This document shows, piece by piece, positions 1-7,953 of a stretch of 64,000 nt of DNA. The DNA is from Lentzea albidocapillata (GTDB lineage: Bacteria > Actinomycetota > Actinomycetes > Mycobacteriales > Pseudonocardiaceae). A model generated the notes under the pieces. That model saw nothing but the letters and a program-made list of their open reading frames with translations, was not told the origin of the DNA and ran no database searches. The position numbers and the translations under genes were made by a program. The stretch covers positions 62,001-126,000 of the forward strand of contig NZ_JOEA01000004.1 in NCBI RefSeq assembly GCF_000719115.1, in the 5' to 3' direction. Numbering within the stretch: the stretch's first letter is position 1; each line of letters opens with the position of its first letter.

Positions 1-122
1 GCGGCGAACGCCTCTTCGAACTCGCGGACCCGCGGGCCCTGCGCCACCCAGCCGGACCGGACGGCTTCGGCGGCGGCGAGCGCCTCTTCCTCGCCGAGCA
101 ACGGCCGCATAACCGGAATCAA
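1..122 (-). CDS. DegT/DnrJ/EryC1/StrS-family aminotransferase, N-terminal part only
   Basis: Partial gene cut by the window start; only about 40 N-terminal residues are visible (LIPVMRPLLGEEEALAAAEA, then a VRSGWVAQGP stretch), the typical opening of PLP-dependent sugar aminotransferases of the DegT family. I place the start at the TTG at 122 because GAGG lies about 7 nt upstream of it, whereas the ATG at 110 would be about 19 nt from that site. It follows the epimerase after a 96-bp gap and is probably the last visible member of the nucleotide-sugar operon, transferring an amino group to a keto-sugar nucleotide. Substrate is unknown. Confidence 0.8.
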   Translation of the reverse strand, partial: MIPVMRPLLGEEEALAAAEAVRSGWVAQGPRVREFEEAFA

Positions 123-218
123 AGCTCTACCTCTTCGCTGGCGGTTCTGGCTTGGGTGCGGCTGCGGGGGCGGCGGACCTGGGGGTGTCGGCCGCGCCCG
201 CAGCCGCGGTCTCGAGGG

Positions 219-1208
219 TTACGCGCCTGCCGCGTCGGCGGCGGCCTTCTCGGCACGCCACCACGCGACGAGGTCGCGCAGTCCGCCGTCCATCTCGATC
301 TCGGGCTTCCACCCGAGTTCGGTGGCCGCGAGGCTGATGTCGGCGAGCCGGCGCGTCACGCCGTTCACCTTGCGCTCGGGGCCGTGCTCCAGCGGCAGGT
401 CGGAGTCCATGGCGGCAAGCAACGCGAGGGCGAGCTGCTTGAGCGATGTCTCCTGGGAGGACGCGATGTTGTACACCGTGTCCGTGACCGGCGCCTTGGC
501 CGCGAGGATGTTGGCGCGTGCGATGTCGTGCACGTGCACGAAGTCCATCGTCTGGGCGCCGTCGCCGAAGATGAGCGGCGACTTGCCGTCGACGATGCGC
601 TCCATCCAGCGGATGAGCACCTCGGTGTACAGACCGTGGACGTCCATCCGCGGGCCGTACACGTTGAAGTAGCGCAGCGCCACGTAGTCGAGGTCGTACA
701 TGGCCTTGAAGCTGCGCAGCATTCCTTCGTTGAACGCCTTCGCGGCGCCGTAGAAGGTGTCGTTGTTGTACGGGTGGTGCCGTTCGTTGGTGGGGAACGA
801 CTCCGCGAGTCCGTAGATCGACGCCGAGGACGACGCGATGACCTTCTTCACGCCGGCGGCCGCAGCTGCTTCCAGCACCGTGAACGTGCCGTCGACCAGG
901 CACTCCAGCGCGAGACGCGGTTCCTCGGCGCACTGGGTGATGCGGATGGCGGCGAGGTGGAAGACAAGGTCCTTGCCCACGGTCAGCTCGTGGACCAGCA
1001 CCTTGTCGTTGATGTCGCCCTCGACGATGCGGACGACACCGGACTCCAGGGCGGAGGCCAGGTTCTCCCGGCGGCCGCGCACGAAGTTGTCCAGCACGAC
1101 GACCTCGGCCGCGCCGGCCTCGACGAGCTGGTCCACCACCGAGGAACCGATCGTGCCCGCACCACCGGTGACGAGAGCACGCTGCCCGGTGATCGGCTGT
1201 GCCGTCAT
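219..1208 (-). CDS. NAD-dependent nucleotide-sugar epimerase/dehydratase
   Basis: Extended SDR of 329 residues acting on nucleotide sugars in the cytoplasm. The N-terminus carries the Rossmann motif TGGAGTIG, then FHLAA, the serine patch SSSASIYG, and the catalytic YGAAK (YxxxK) followed by RYFNVYGPR, all typical of UDP-sugar 4-epimerases and 4,6-dehydratases. The start ATG at 1208 overlaps the stop of the upstream Gfo/Idh gene by 4 bp (ATGA), indicating translational coupling. With the sugar transferase, dehydrogenase and aminotransferase it probably makes an amino-sugar donor for a surface polysaccharide. Whether it is an epimerase or dehydratase cannot be decided from sequence alone. The C-terminal tail is alanine rich (EKAAADAAGA). 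Confidence 0.88.
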   Translation of the reverse strand: MTAQPITGQRALVTGGAGTIGSSVVDQLVEAGAAEVVVLDNFVRGRRENLASALESGVVRIVEGDINDKVLVHELTVGKDLVFHLAAIRITQCAEEPRLALECLVDGTFTVLEAAAAAGVKKVIASSSASIYGLAESFPTNERHHPYNNDTFYGAAKAFNEGMLRSFKAMYDLDYVALRYFNVYGPRMDVHGLYTEVLIRWMERIVDGKSPLIFGDGAQTMDFVHVHDIARANILAAKAPVTDTVYNIASSQETSLKQLALALLAAMDSDLPLEHGPERKVNGVTRRLADISLAATELGWKPEIEMDGGLRDLVAWWRAEKAAADAAGA

Positions 1209-2245
1209 GAAGAAACCCTGCCTTCGACTTGTTGAACGGGAACGAAGACCCCGCCGGAGCGCAGCGACTCCGACGCCGCCTCCAGCACCGCCAGCACGCG
1301 CAGTCCCGCGCGGCCGTCGGTCAGCGGCGCGCGCTTCTCGGTGATGGACGCGGCGAACTCCGCCATCATCGACCGCAACGCCTCGCGTTCCACCAACGCC
1401 GGCGCGACCATGTCGCCGGTGCGGTAGGAGATCTTCTGCTGCTCCGGGGAGAGGTCGACACCCCGGTCGTAAATGGACAGTCGCTGCGCGGGATTGTTGT
1501 CGTCCCACACGACCGTGCGCTGCGAACCGCCGATGACCATCGTGCGAATCTTCGTCGGCGACAGCCAGTTCACGTGCACGTGCGTGATTGCCCCGTTGGA
1601 CAGCCGCACCGTGAGGTGGCCGACGCACGCGACGCCCGCGCCGATGGGGTCGGAGCCGTGCGCCGCGACCTCCACCGGGTACACGTCGTCGGGCAGGATC
1701 GCCTCGAAGATCGACAGGTCGTGCGGGGCGAGGTCCCACAGCACGTCGACGTCCGGCTGCACCAGACCGAGGTTGATGCGCACCGAGTCGATGTACTGGA
1801 TGTCACCGAGGTCGCCGCCACGGATGATCTTGCGCAGGTGCTGCACCGACGACGTGTAGGCGAAGGTGTGGTCCAGCATCAGCGTGAGGCCGCGCTGCTC
1901 GGCGGTCTCGACGAGCTTGAGGCCGTCCTCGAAGGTGGCCGCGAGGGGCTTCTCCACGAGAACGTGCTTGCCGGCCTCCAGCGCCGCGAGGGCGACGGGC
2001 AGGTGCGTGGCAGCGGGGGTGGCGATGGCGACCGCGTGGACGTCGGGGTCGGCGAGGACCTCGTCCAGCGACGCGGTGGCACGGACCGTCGAGTACTGGC
2101 CCAGCACGCGCCGGGCCTTCTCCACGTCGAGGTCGCACAGGTAGCGCAGGTGCAGCGCCGGGGTGGCCTGGGCGTTGCGAACGAGGTTCGGCCCCCAGTA
2201 CCCGGCTCCGATGACAGCAAGGCCAATCACGTCTTGGTTCCCCAT
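1205..2245 (-). CDS. Gfo/Idh/MocA-family NAD(P)-dependent sugar dehydrogenase
   Basis: 346-residue oxidoreductase with an N-terminal Rossmann fold (GAGYWGPNLVRN, residues ~13-24), the family signature EKPLA near residue 97 that contacts the nicotinamide and substrate, and the C-terminal GFO_IDH_MocA domain. This fold with a nearby DegT aminotransferase is the usual arrangement for making 3-keto and then 3-amino sugar nucleotides (WlbA/WbpB-like chemistry); that assignment is inference from context. Its start overlaps the sugar transferase stop by one base (TGATG) and its stop overlaps the epimerase start by 4 bp, so the three genes are translated as one coupled unit. Confidence 0.88.
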   Translation of the reverse strand: MGNQDVIGLAVIGAGYWGPNLVRNAQATPALHLRYLCDLDVEKARRVLGQYSTVRATASLDEVLADPDVHAVAIATPAATHLPVALAALEAGKHVLVEKPLAATFEDGLKLVETAEQRGLTLMLDHTFAYTSSVQHLRKIIRGGDLGDIQYIDSVRINLGLVQPDVDVLWDLAPHDLSIFEAILPDDVYPVEVAAHGSDPIGAGVACVGHLTVRLSNGAITHVHVNWLSPTKIRTMVIGGSQRTVVWDDNNPAQRLSIYDRGVDLSPEQQKISYRTGDMVAPALVEREALRSMMAEFAASITEKRAPLTDGRAGLRVLAVLEAASESLRSGGVFVPVQQVEGRVSS

Positions 2246-3738
2246 CAGTAGGCCCCCTGGCCGCCGAAGACGGCGCGGAAGGTCTTCCACATGATCACGA
2301 GGTCGAGTGCGAGCGACCAGTCCTCGACGTAGCGCAGGTCGAGGCGGATCGACTCCTCCCACGAGAGATCGCTCCGGCCGCTCACCTGCCACAGACCGGT
2401 CAGGCCGGGCTTCACCAGCAGGCGGCGCCGCACGTCCGAGGAGTACTTCGCGGTCTCCTCCGGCAGCGGCGGGCGGGGACCGACGAGCGACATGCTGCCC
2501 GCGAGGACGTTGAACAGCTGCGGTAGCTCGTCGATCGAGTAGCGGCGCAGGAACGTGCCGACCTTGGTGATGCGGGGGTCCTTCTTCATCTTGAACAGCA
2601 CGCCGTTGCCTTCGTCGACACTGGCGAGCCTGGCGCGCAACGCGTCGGCGTTGGTCACCATCGTGCGGAACTTGATGATCGTGAACGGCACTCCGGTCTT
2701 GCCGACCCGCCTCTGGCGGTAGAAGACCGGGCCACGGCTGTCGATCATCACGAACGCCGCGACGGTGAACATGAGCGGCGCCAGCGCGACGAGGAGGACC
2801 AACGCGCCGACGCGATCGACGACTTCCTTGACCAGACGGCGGAATCCGCTCAGTGCCGGTTCGCTCACGCGCAGCAGTGGCATGCCGAGCACGGCGCTCA
2901 TGTGCAGTCGCGGGCCGGCGACCTCCATGAGACCGGGCGACACGACCATTTCGGCACCGGAGCCTTCGAGTGCCCACGCGAGCTGCTGGAGACGGCGAGG
3001 TGTCCAGTAGGCGTCGGGCGTGACGGCGACGATGCGGTACCCACCGCGGCGGACGTGCTCGGCGAGCTCGCGCAGCTGGCCGACGACGGGCACGCCGTCG
3101 ACGTCGGTGCCGGAGCGGCCGCGGCCGTCGATCGTGCAGATCGCGTCCACCCGCCAGCCCAGGTGGGCGACGCGCTTGGTGCGGTGGATGAGGTCCTCGA
3201 CGGTGTCCAGGTTGCCGGCGGCGAGGACCGAGAGCAGGAAACGTCCTTCACTGCGGCCGCGGTGCAGCGGGCGGCGCAGGAGGTAGCGCATGGGAAACGC
3301 GACCAGGGCGATCGCGGGTACTACGACGAAGATCCACAGGCGGGCGCCGGGGATGTCGACGGCGAGCGCTCCGAGGCCGAGCGCCACAACGGCACCGAAC
3401 AAACCCCGGCCGAGTCTTCGGAACTCCTCGGCTCCCTGACCGAGAACGGTCGATGTCCACACACGGTTGATGGCGAGCGAACCGACCACGACAACTACTG
3501 TGAGTATGTCCAGCAATGCAAGGGAAAGCGGGCCGAAGGCCGTGTGACGCATGCTCGTGACGACACCGACGGCGATGACGACCAGCACAACGGTCAGCAC
3601 ATCGGCGGTGATCACGGCATAGCGGTAGCGACTTTCCCAGCGCGCTACGGGTGGATGGGTCTGTCTGTGTTCCGACAGCGTGTTGAGCGTGGAGCGCAAC
3701 CCGTCGACGTCACGGGCCGCGCGGACCTGCTCACTCAT
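2245..3738 (-). CDS. Exopolysaccharide polyprenyl-phosphate sugar-1-phosphate transferase (WbaP/CpsE-like)
   Basis: 497-residue integral membrane enzyme that transfers a sugar phosphate from a nucleotide sugar to undecaprenyl phosphate, the first committed step of polysaccharide repeat-unit assembly. Four hydrophobic helices lie in the first ~150 residues, a CoA-binding-like domain (VLAAGNLDTVEDL) follows, and the bacterial sugar transferase domain occupies ~285-497: a helix at 290-315, YRQRRVGKTG, FTIIKFRTM, the RYSIDELPQLFNVL motif and SLVGPRP, then KPGLTGLWQVSGRS. First gene of the visible operon, with a 376-bp upstream region as probable promoter. It is coupled to the downstream dehydrogenase. 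Confidence 0.92.
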   Translation of the reverse strand: MSEQVRAARDVDGLRSTLNTLSEHRQTHPPVARWESRYRYAVITADVLTVVLVVIAVGVVTSMRHTAFGPLSLALLDILTVVVVVGSLAINRVWTSTVLGQGAEEFRRLGRGLFGAVVALGLGALAVDIPGARLWIFVVVPAIALVAFPMRYLLRRPLHRGRSEGRFLLSVLAAGNLDTVEDLIHRTKRVAHLGWRVDAICTIDGRGRSGTDVDGVPVVGQLRELAEHVRRGGYRIVAVTPDAYWTPRRLQQLAWALEGSGAEMVVSPGLMEVAGPRLHMSAVLGMPLLRVSEPALSGFRRLVKEVVDRVGALVLLVALAPLMFTVAAFVMIDSRGPVFYRQRRVGKTGVPFTIIKFRTMVTNADALRARLASVDEGNGVLFKMKKDPRITKVGTFLRRYSIDELPQLFNVLAGSMSLVGPRPPLPEETAKYSSDVRRRLLVKPGLTGLWQVSGRSDLSWEESIRLDLRYVEDWSLALDLVIMWKTFRAVFGGQGAY

Positions 3739-4114
3739 CGTTCTGATCTCCCCGGCTCAGCGGCGATTCCGGACATGCACGAACGCAGGTCACCCCGAGG
3801 ACCTTCAAACTTCGGACTTCGCGATCTCTGGCAACGCCGTCATTCAGACTTGGCGGCCGAAGCCCGCAACCGGTGATTCGTATGTTCCGGCATCCGCGTT
3901 ACAGACCCTGGAAAAAAGTTTCCCAGGTGCCCGAATACCGGACGTGACGCGTGTCTCACGGTTGTGAAAACGTGGCGCCACAAGACGATTCCGGGTGTCC
4001 ACAAGGGACATAAAGGATACGTATGGCCCGAGGTAATCGTTCAGAAGAGGTCTTCAGACCCTAGTCCGATCGACTGCGATTGTGCATGTACTTACCGCTG
4101 AATGGAGTAACAGG
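3739..4114. other. 376-bp intergenic region upstream of the polysaccharide operon
   Basis: No credible gene. It separates the S4 gene and the sugar transferase, both on the minus strand, and probably carries the promoter of the polysaccharide operon. Visible structure: a perfect 10-bp palindrome GTGGCGCCAC at 3972-3981 and an imperfect dyad TCAGAAGA/TCTTCAGA near 4043-4060. It is somewhat less GC-rich than the genes around it. Confidence 0.5.
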
Positions 4115-4330
4115 CTACGGCCGAGCGGAAATACGCACTTCGTCACCTTCGACGACAACAATGTCGCCGTGGCGCAACTGTGCCCCGCGCCGCAGCTCCA
4201 CAGAGCCGTTGACGTGGACATCTCCGTCCTCGATGAGCACCTTGGCGTGCGCGCCGTCCTCAGCCAGCTGCGCCAGCTTGAGGAACTGTCCTAGCCTGAT
4301 CGGCTCTTCGGAGATCTCGACCGTCCGCAT
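4115..4330 (-). CDS. Small RNA-binding S4-domain protein
   Basis: 71-residue protein that is essentially one S4 domain: RLGQFLKLAQLAEDGAHAK, then VLIEDGDVHVNGSVELRRG and a DIVVVEG strand. Stand-alone S4 proteins of this size (YaaA/RlbA-like) bind structured RNA and are often linked to ribosome assembly or quality control. Start ATG 4330 (MRTVEIS) has GGGA 4 nt upstream; two further in-frame ATGs lie at 4339 and 4342, so the N-terminus could be three or four residues longer. Divergent from the DUF2306 gene. Confidence 0.8.
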   Translation of the reverse strand: MRTVEISEEPIRLGQFLKLAQLAEDGAHAKVLIEDGDVHVNGSVELRRGAQLRHGDIVVVEGDEVRISARP

Positions 4331-4421
4331 GAGTCCCATCATCCCAGTAGGGCGCTCCCCACTGCTCGCTCGGGGGCGCACACCAGCGCGTTCGAGTGAA
4401 GCCGTTGGCAGGCTTCGGAGC

Positions 4422-5105
4422 ATGAAGACTTCGAGAGGATACGCCGCCTGGCTGGCGGTGTCGGGACTGGTCTGCGTGGCGATAACGATCTTCGCGGCGA
4501 GCGCGTACGTCACGCTGGACATGAGCCAGGCCAGGCCGCCGCTGCACGGACCCGTCCACTACGGCCTGCTGGTCGCGCACATCTTCACCGGAACGGTCGC
4601 GGTCCTGGCGGGTGTCTCGCAGTTCTGGCCGGGCCTGCGCGCCCGGCATCCACGCGTGCACCGGGTGATGGGACGCGTCTACTTCGCGGCGGTCCTGCCG
4701 TCTTCGGTGCTCGGCGTCGTGTGCGCCCAGCTGTCACTGGCCGGCCTGGCGTCGTCCGCGCCGCTGACGGTCCTGTCGGTGCTGTGGTTCGTCAGCGCGG
4801 TGTACGGCCTGAAGACAGCACGGCGGCGCCAGCTCGGCGAACACCGCATCTGGATGATCCGCGGTTTCGCACTCACCGGCGCCGCCGTGATGGGTCGCCT
4901 ATGGGGCCTGGCTCTCGGCGCACTGGTGCCCGACGGGGACGGGCTGCTGCTCTTCGCCACCGCGAACTGGCTGTCGTTCGTGGTGAACCTGCTGGTGGCC
5001 GAGTGGTGGATCCAGTCGCGGGGTTACACCCGGACCTTGCCCTCCGTGGCGCTCAGGCCGAGCATCTCCAGCAGGTCGGCGCAGTCGAGCGCGTCCGTGG
5101 CGTGA
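4422..5105 (+). CDS. DUF2306-family multi-pass membrane protein
   Basis: 227-residue membrane protein with about six hydrophobic helices. The DUF2306 hallmarks are visible: HIFTGTVAVLAGVSQFWPGL, a histidine-rich RHPRVHRVMGRVY loop and LGEHRIWMIRGFALT. The conserved histidines suggest a heme- or metal-binding membrane protein, but no biochemical role is established. Start ATG 4422 has GGAG close upstream. The last 27 codons overlap, antisense, the small gene that ends at 5024; the tail there is low complexity (SISSRSAQSSASVA) and looks like run-on into the opposite gene. Confidence 0.8.
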   Translation: MKTSRGYAAWLAVSGLVCVAITIFAASAYVTLDMSQARPPLHGPVHYGLLVAHIFTGTVAVLAGVSQFWPGLRARHPRVHRVMGRVYFAAVLPSSVLGVVCAQLSLAGLASSAPLTVLSVLWFVSAVYGLKTARRRQLGEHRIWMIRGFALTGAAVMGRLWGLALGALVPDGDGLLLFATANWLSFVVNLLVAEWWIQSRGYTRTLPSVALRPSISSRSAQSSASVA

Positions 5106-5224
5106 CAGGCCACGGTGCGTGCCGCCTTGCTGTTCTGGATCGTGCTGTGCTCCTTTTCCAGAGCCTTGGCCTCGGCGAAGGTGCCGGTTTCGGGCTCGGC
5201 GATCGCGGGACGCGCCCAAGTCAT
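5024..5224 (-). CDS. Small conserved-looking actinobacterial protein of unknown function
   Basis: 66 residues beginning MTWARPAIAEPETGTFAEAK, then ALEKEHSTIQNSKAARTVA and CADLLEMLGL. I do not recognise a named domain. The soluble, charged, helix-forming composition and natural codon use make it a better coding candidate than the DUF2306 tail it overlaps antisense by 82 bp. The start is ATG 5224, preceded by a weak GCAGG. Function is unknown. Confidence 0.55.
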   Translation of the reverse strand: MTWARPAIAEPETGTFAEAKALEKEHSTIQNSKAARTVACHATDALDCADLLEMLGLSATEGKVRV

Positions 5225-5383
5225 GTCGTGCCTGCTTCCGCATCGGGGGATGTCGTCATCATGACAACTAGGTGGCCGAAACACCAGAACCTGTGCTTAC
5301 CGTAATCGATCACCCACGCTGCGTGTAAATCGTGGAAGCGTTTTCATGAAACCAAGGCGAAAGATTTCCGCCGGGATTCGGCT

Positions 5384-5800
5384 TTACCGGCCGTACCTCA
5401 GCACCGACTCCACTTCGGTCACGAATGCGACCAGCCGTTCGTCGTCCACATCGTCCGGCGTGGGACCGTCCACCGCAAGTCGTTGCAGCGCAACGGAAGT
5501 GGTCGCGCTCTCCCGCGCCAGGCGGCGGAACCCGAACGTCGCCTCGTACAGCGACATGGCGGTGCCCAGAGCGGCCAGAGTCGTTGCCACGAAAGCCCAC
5601 ATGGCCCTGCGCGGCCCGTCCGCCATACCGATCGCGGCAGCCGCGGCGGCGGCGATGAACAGCGCCGCGGAGAGCGCGACCGTCCACGTGCGGGCGCGGG
5701 AGTAGCGCTTGCGGCTGCGTTCGAAGTGGTCGAGCCGGTCCTGGAAGCGGTGGCGCAGGTACGCCTCGACGAACTGGGCCTGCCTCAGCTTGTCGCTCAT
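5384..5800 (-). CDS. SLATT-domain (DUF4231-like) two-helix membrane protein
   Basis: 138-residue protein with a basic amphipathic N-terminal helix (FQDRLDHFERSRKRYSRAR), two adjacent transmembrane helices at roughly 43-62 (ALFIAAAAAAAIGMA) and 68-90 (AMWAFVATTLAALGTAMSLY), and a C-terminal helix. This is the layout of the SLATT fold, two-TM proteins predicted from comparative genomics to act as pore-like effectors next to nucleotide-sensing SLOG or SMODS proteins. Its start overlaps the stop of the SLOG-SLATT gene by 4 bp, so the pair is coupled. Effector function is inference from the superfamily. Confidence 0.75.
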   Translation of the reverse strand: MSDKLRQAQFVEAYLRHRFQDRLDHFERSRKRYSRARTWTVALSAALFIAAAAAAAIGMADGPRRAMWAFVATTLAALGTAMSLYEATFGFRRLARESATTSVALQRLAVDGPTPDDVDDERLVAFVTEVESVLRYGR

Positions 5801-7011
5801 GTCCTGACCACCTCGTGCTTGCGGTTGCTGACCGCGGCTTCCAGATCCGCCACCTTGTCCTGGCGCTCTTCCTCGGTGGCGGGCGCCACGGAGGCGAGGT
5901 GCGCGAAGTACAACGCCCGCAGGCGTTCCGCGCGTGACCGGGCCGTCAGGTACTTGTCGAGCGACTCACGCTTGCGCGCCACGATCGTGATGGCCGCGGC
6001 GAACGCGCCACCCGCCACGACGAGCACTCCGGGCCACGGCGTGTCCTTCAGCCACGTCTGCAGCGCGGCGAACACCGTCGTCGTCAGGCCGCCCCCGATC
6101 GCGAGCACGGCCGTGAGCCGGTAGCGGTTCTGCTCCACGCCGGCTTCCGCGTCGAGCTCCTGGAACACCGGCGCGACGACCTGGTTCGCGTCGTGGATGG
6201 CGTCGGCGAGCATCGGGTACGCGACGACGAAACCGGGATCGACCAACGGCCGTGCCTCCGGCGCCCGGTACCGGACCTTGGGCAGGATCCTCGGCGGCTT
6301 GACGGGCTTTTCCTTGCCCAGCAACCGTTCCAGCGCGGTGACGGCCTTACCGGCACCCTCGTCCACGTGGACGATGAAGATCTTGCCGCTGCGCACCAGC
6401 ACCGCCAGGTCACCGGTGAGGTCGCCGGTCGCGATGCGGTCCGCGAGGCCGCCCGTGCCGGCGAGCACCAGCAACGGGTTGTCGCCGCTGAGGTGGTCGA
6501 CGACCTCCTGCTCGCTCTCGCCTCCGACGACGAGAGCGACGACGGGCTTCTTGTGGCGCACGGCGTCGATCGTGCGGAACAGCACCGGGGTCGCGTCCGT
6601 CCACTCCGAACCGGGGACGATGACGGCGACGCTGTGGTTGGGTTCCAGCGGGATCTGACCGTTGGTGGCGCTCTCGGTCAGGTCGTGCACCTTGCTGCTC
6701 GGCGCGACTCCGATCACGACGGGCCAACGCTGCTCGCACGCCTGCAAAGCCATGCCCAGCAAGTGGACAACGCCTCGGTCGGTGCCTTCGGTGACGAACA
6801 CGGCGCCGTTGCGCGCCGCGGTCACGACGACGGATCTGAGCACCGGCAACAACTTCGCGGCGAGATCCGTCTCGATGTCTTCTGTGGAGCCGAAGACCGA
6901 GATCACCGTGCGGCCTCGGGGCAAGCCGAGAGCCTTGGGTTTGATGTCGGCGTCCGGCTGGGACAGCCGTTTGACTGTCGGGCCGCCTGCTGTGGGCATG
7001 CCGCGCACCAT
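5797..7011 (-). CDS. LSDAT/SLOG nucleotide-sensor domain fused to a SLATT membrane domain
   Basis: About 404 residues. Residues ~34-195 resemble the LSDAT branch of the SLOG superfamily (the Rossmannoid domain shared with TRPM channels): TVISVFGSTEDI, a TEGTDRGVVHLLGMAL loop that would hold a phosphate-bearing ligand, and NHSVAVIVPGSEWTDA. Residues ~268-380 form a SLATT module with helices near 299-320 and 328-345. SLOG proteins are thought to bind or process nucleotide-derived ligands, so the fusion suggests a sensor wired directly to a membrane effector. The start is uncertain: ATG 7011, ATG 6999 and ATG 7053 are all in frame, none with a strong ribosome site. Confidence 0.75.
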   Translation of the reverse strand: MVRGMPTAGGPTVKRLSQPDADIKPKALGLPRGRTVISVFGSTEDIETDLAAKLLPVLRSVVVTAARNGAVFVTEGTDRGVVHLLGMALQACEQRWPVVIGVAPSSKVHDLTESATNGQIPLEPNHSVAVIVPGSEWTDATPVLFRTIDAVRHKKPVVALVVGGESEQEVVDHLSGDNPLLVLAGTGGLADRIATGDLTGDLAVLVRSGKIFIVHVDEGAGKAVTALERLLGKEKPVKPPRILPKVRYRAPEARPLVDPGFVVAYPMLADAIHDANQVVAPVFQELDAEAGVEQNRYRLTAVLAIGGGLTTTVFAALQTWLKDTPWPGVLVVAGGAFAAAITIVARKRESLDKYLTARSRAERLRALYFAHLASVAPATEEERQDKVADLEAAVSNRKHEVVRT

Positions 7012-7042
7012 AACGCCGTGATCGATCGAGGGCCAGAGCCCG

Positions 7043-7201
7043 TTAGACCTCATCCTCGTCGTCCACGGGGACTTCCTGGCGCTGCTCCTGGGCGTCGGCC
7101 TCGTCCGCCTCCAGCGGCGTGTCCGGCGTCTCGGCCGGCTCGTGCGGAACGACCTCGCGCTGCTGCTCCTGCACGTCCGCGTCGGGTGCTTCAGGGTTCA
7201 T
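7043..7201 (-). CDS. Tiny acidic protein with duplicated EAD..EQ motif
   Basis: 52 residues, strongly acidic, containing two related segments: PEAPDADVQEQQREVV and LEADEADAQEQRQEVP, ending DDEDEV. Small acidic proteins with this EAD/EQ pattern recur in actinobacteria without a known role. The start ATG 7201 overlaps the HAD gene stop by 4 bp (ATGA), which is good evidence that it is translated. It sits 31 bp upstream of the SLOG-SLATT gene in the same direction. No domain or catalytic residues. Confidence 0.65.
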   Translation of the reverse strand: MNPEAPDADVQEQQREVVPHEPAETPDTPLEADEADAQEQRQEVPVDDEDEV

Positions 7202-7917
7202 GCCGTGCGGTTTCCCTGCGGCGTGTGCTTCCACACCTGCCTGGTCAGCTCACCGAGGTCCGCCAGATCGTCGAGGACGATCTCGGCCCCGGCCCGGCGC
7301 AGGTCGTCCGCGTCGCTGCGCCCGGTGGCGACGGCGACCAGCCGCACGCCCGCCTTCGTCGCCGCGTACACGTCGTGCGGCGTGTCGCCGATGAGCACGA
7401 CCTCGTCATGAGTGAACGGCCGGATGCGCCGCGCGCGTTCACGGGCGAACGTCACCAGTTCGGCCCGGTCGGCGTGCTCGTCGCCGAACGCGCTGACCTC
7501 CCAGTCGACGAGGTGTGCCAGGCCGAACTCCTCCAGCTTGATCAGCGCGACGCTCCTGAGGTTCGCCATCAGCACGCCCTGGTGCACGCGCGGATCGTCC
7601 GCGAAGTGCTGGAGGGCTTCCAGCGCCCCCGGCAGCACCTCGCCGTGGCCGGGCAGCTCGGCGCGCCTGGCCTCGAAGGAGTACGCGAGCGCGTCGGCGA
7701 GGAGCCGGGCCGCCTGCTCCGTGTGCTCGATGGCGTGCAGGCGCAGCGTCTCCTCGATGAGGTCGGCCTCGGTGCGGCCGCCGAGGTCCACGGGGCCGTT
7801 GAGCTCCCTGCCGAAGGCGCTCCGGAACGCCTCGCGGTACATCAGCCCGCCGAAGCCGCGTGCCGAGATCAGGGTGTTGTCGATGTCCCACAGCACCAGC
7901 AGTTCAGGCCCGGTCAC
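7198..7917 (-). CDS. HAD-superfamily phosphatase
   Basis: 239-residue haloacid dehalogenase-like hydrolase. Motif I is VLWDIDNTL near the N-terminus (nucleophile Asp and acid/base Asp), an alpha-helical cap follows, and motif IV is VVLIGDTPHDVYAATKAG, typical of phosphoglycolate-phosphatase-like enzymes. Substrate is not predictable. The start is GTG 7917, preceded by GAGGGG at a slightly long spacing. It is divergent from the SDR gene and is the probable first gene of an operon running through the acidic protein into the SLOG-SLATT module. Confidence 0.85.
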   Translation of the reverse strand: MTGPELLVLWDIDNTLISARGFGGLMYREAFRSAFGRELNGPVDLGGRTEADLIEETLRLHAIEHTEQAARLLADALAYSFEARRAELPGHGEVLPGALEALQHFADDPRVHQGVLMANLRSVALIKLEEFGLAHLVDWEVSAFGDEHADRAELVTFARERARRIRPFTHDEVVLIGDTPHDVYAATKAGVRLVAVATGRSDADDLRRAGAEIVLDDLADLGELTRQVWKHTPQGNRTA

Positions 7918-7939
7918 CGGACCACCACCCCTCAACGCG

Positions 7940-7945
7940 TAAAAT
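7940..7945 (+). promoter_or_regulatory. Probable -10 element TAAAAT of a leaderless promoter
   Basis: TAAAAT ends 8 nt before the SDR start codon at 7954, leaving no room for a ribosome site; transcription probably starts at or next to the ATG. Confidence 0.45.
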
Positions 7946-7953
7946 CCCTGCTC

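Noticed and set aside
5333..5346. TGGAAGCGTTTTCA as a LacI-family operator
   Set aside because: Only 5 of 7 half-site positions pair and no sugar-utilisation gene is adjacent.
6193..7953. Plus-strand frame joined to the SDR gene
   Set aside because: Antisense of the SLOG-SLATT and HAD genes; SDR homology and the -10 element begin at 7940-7954.
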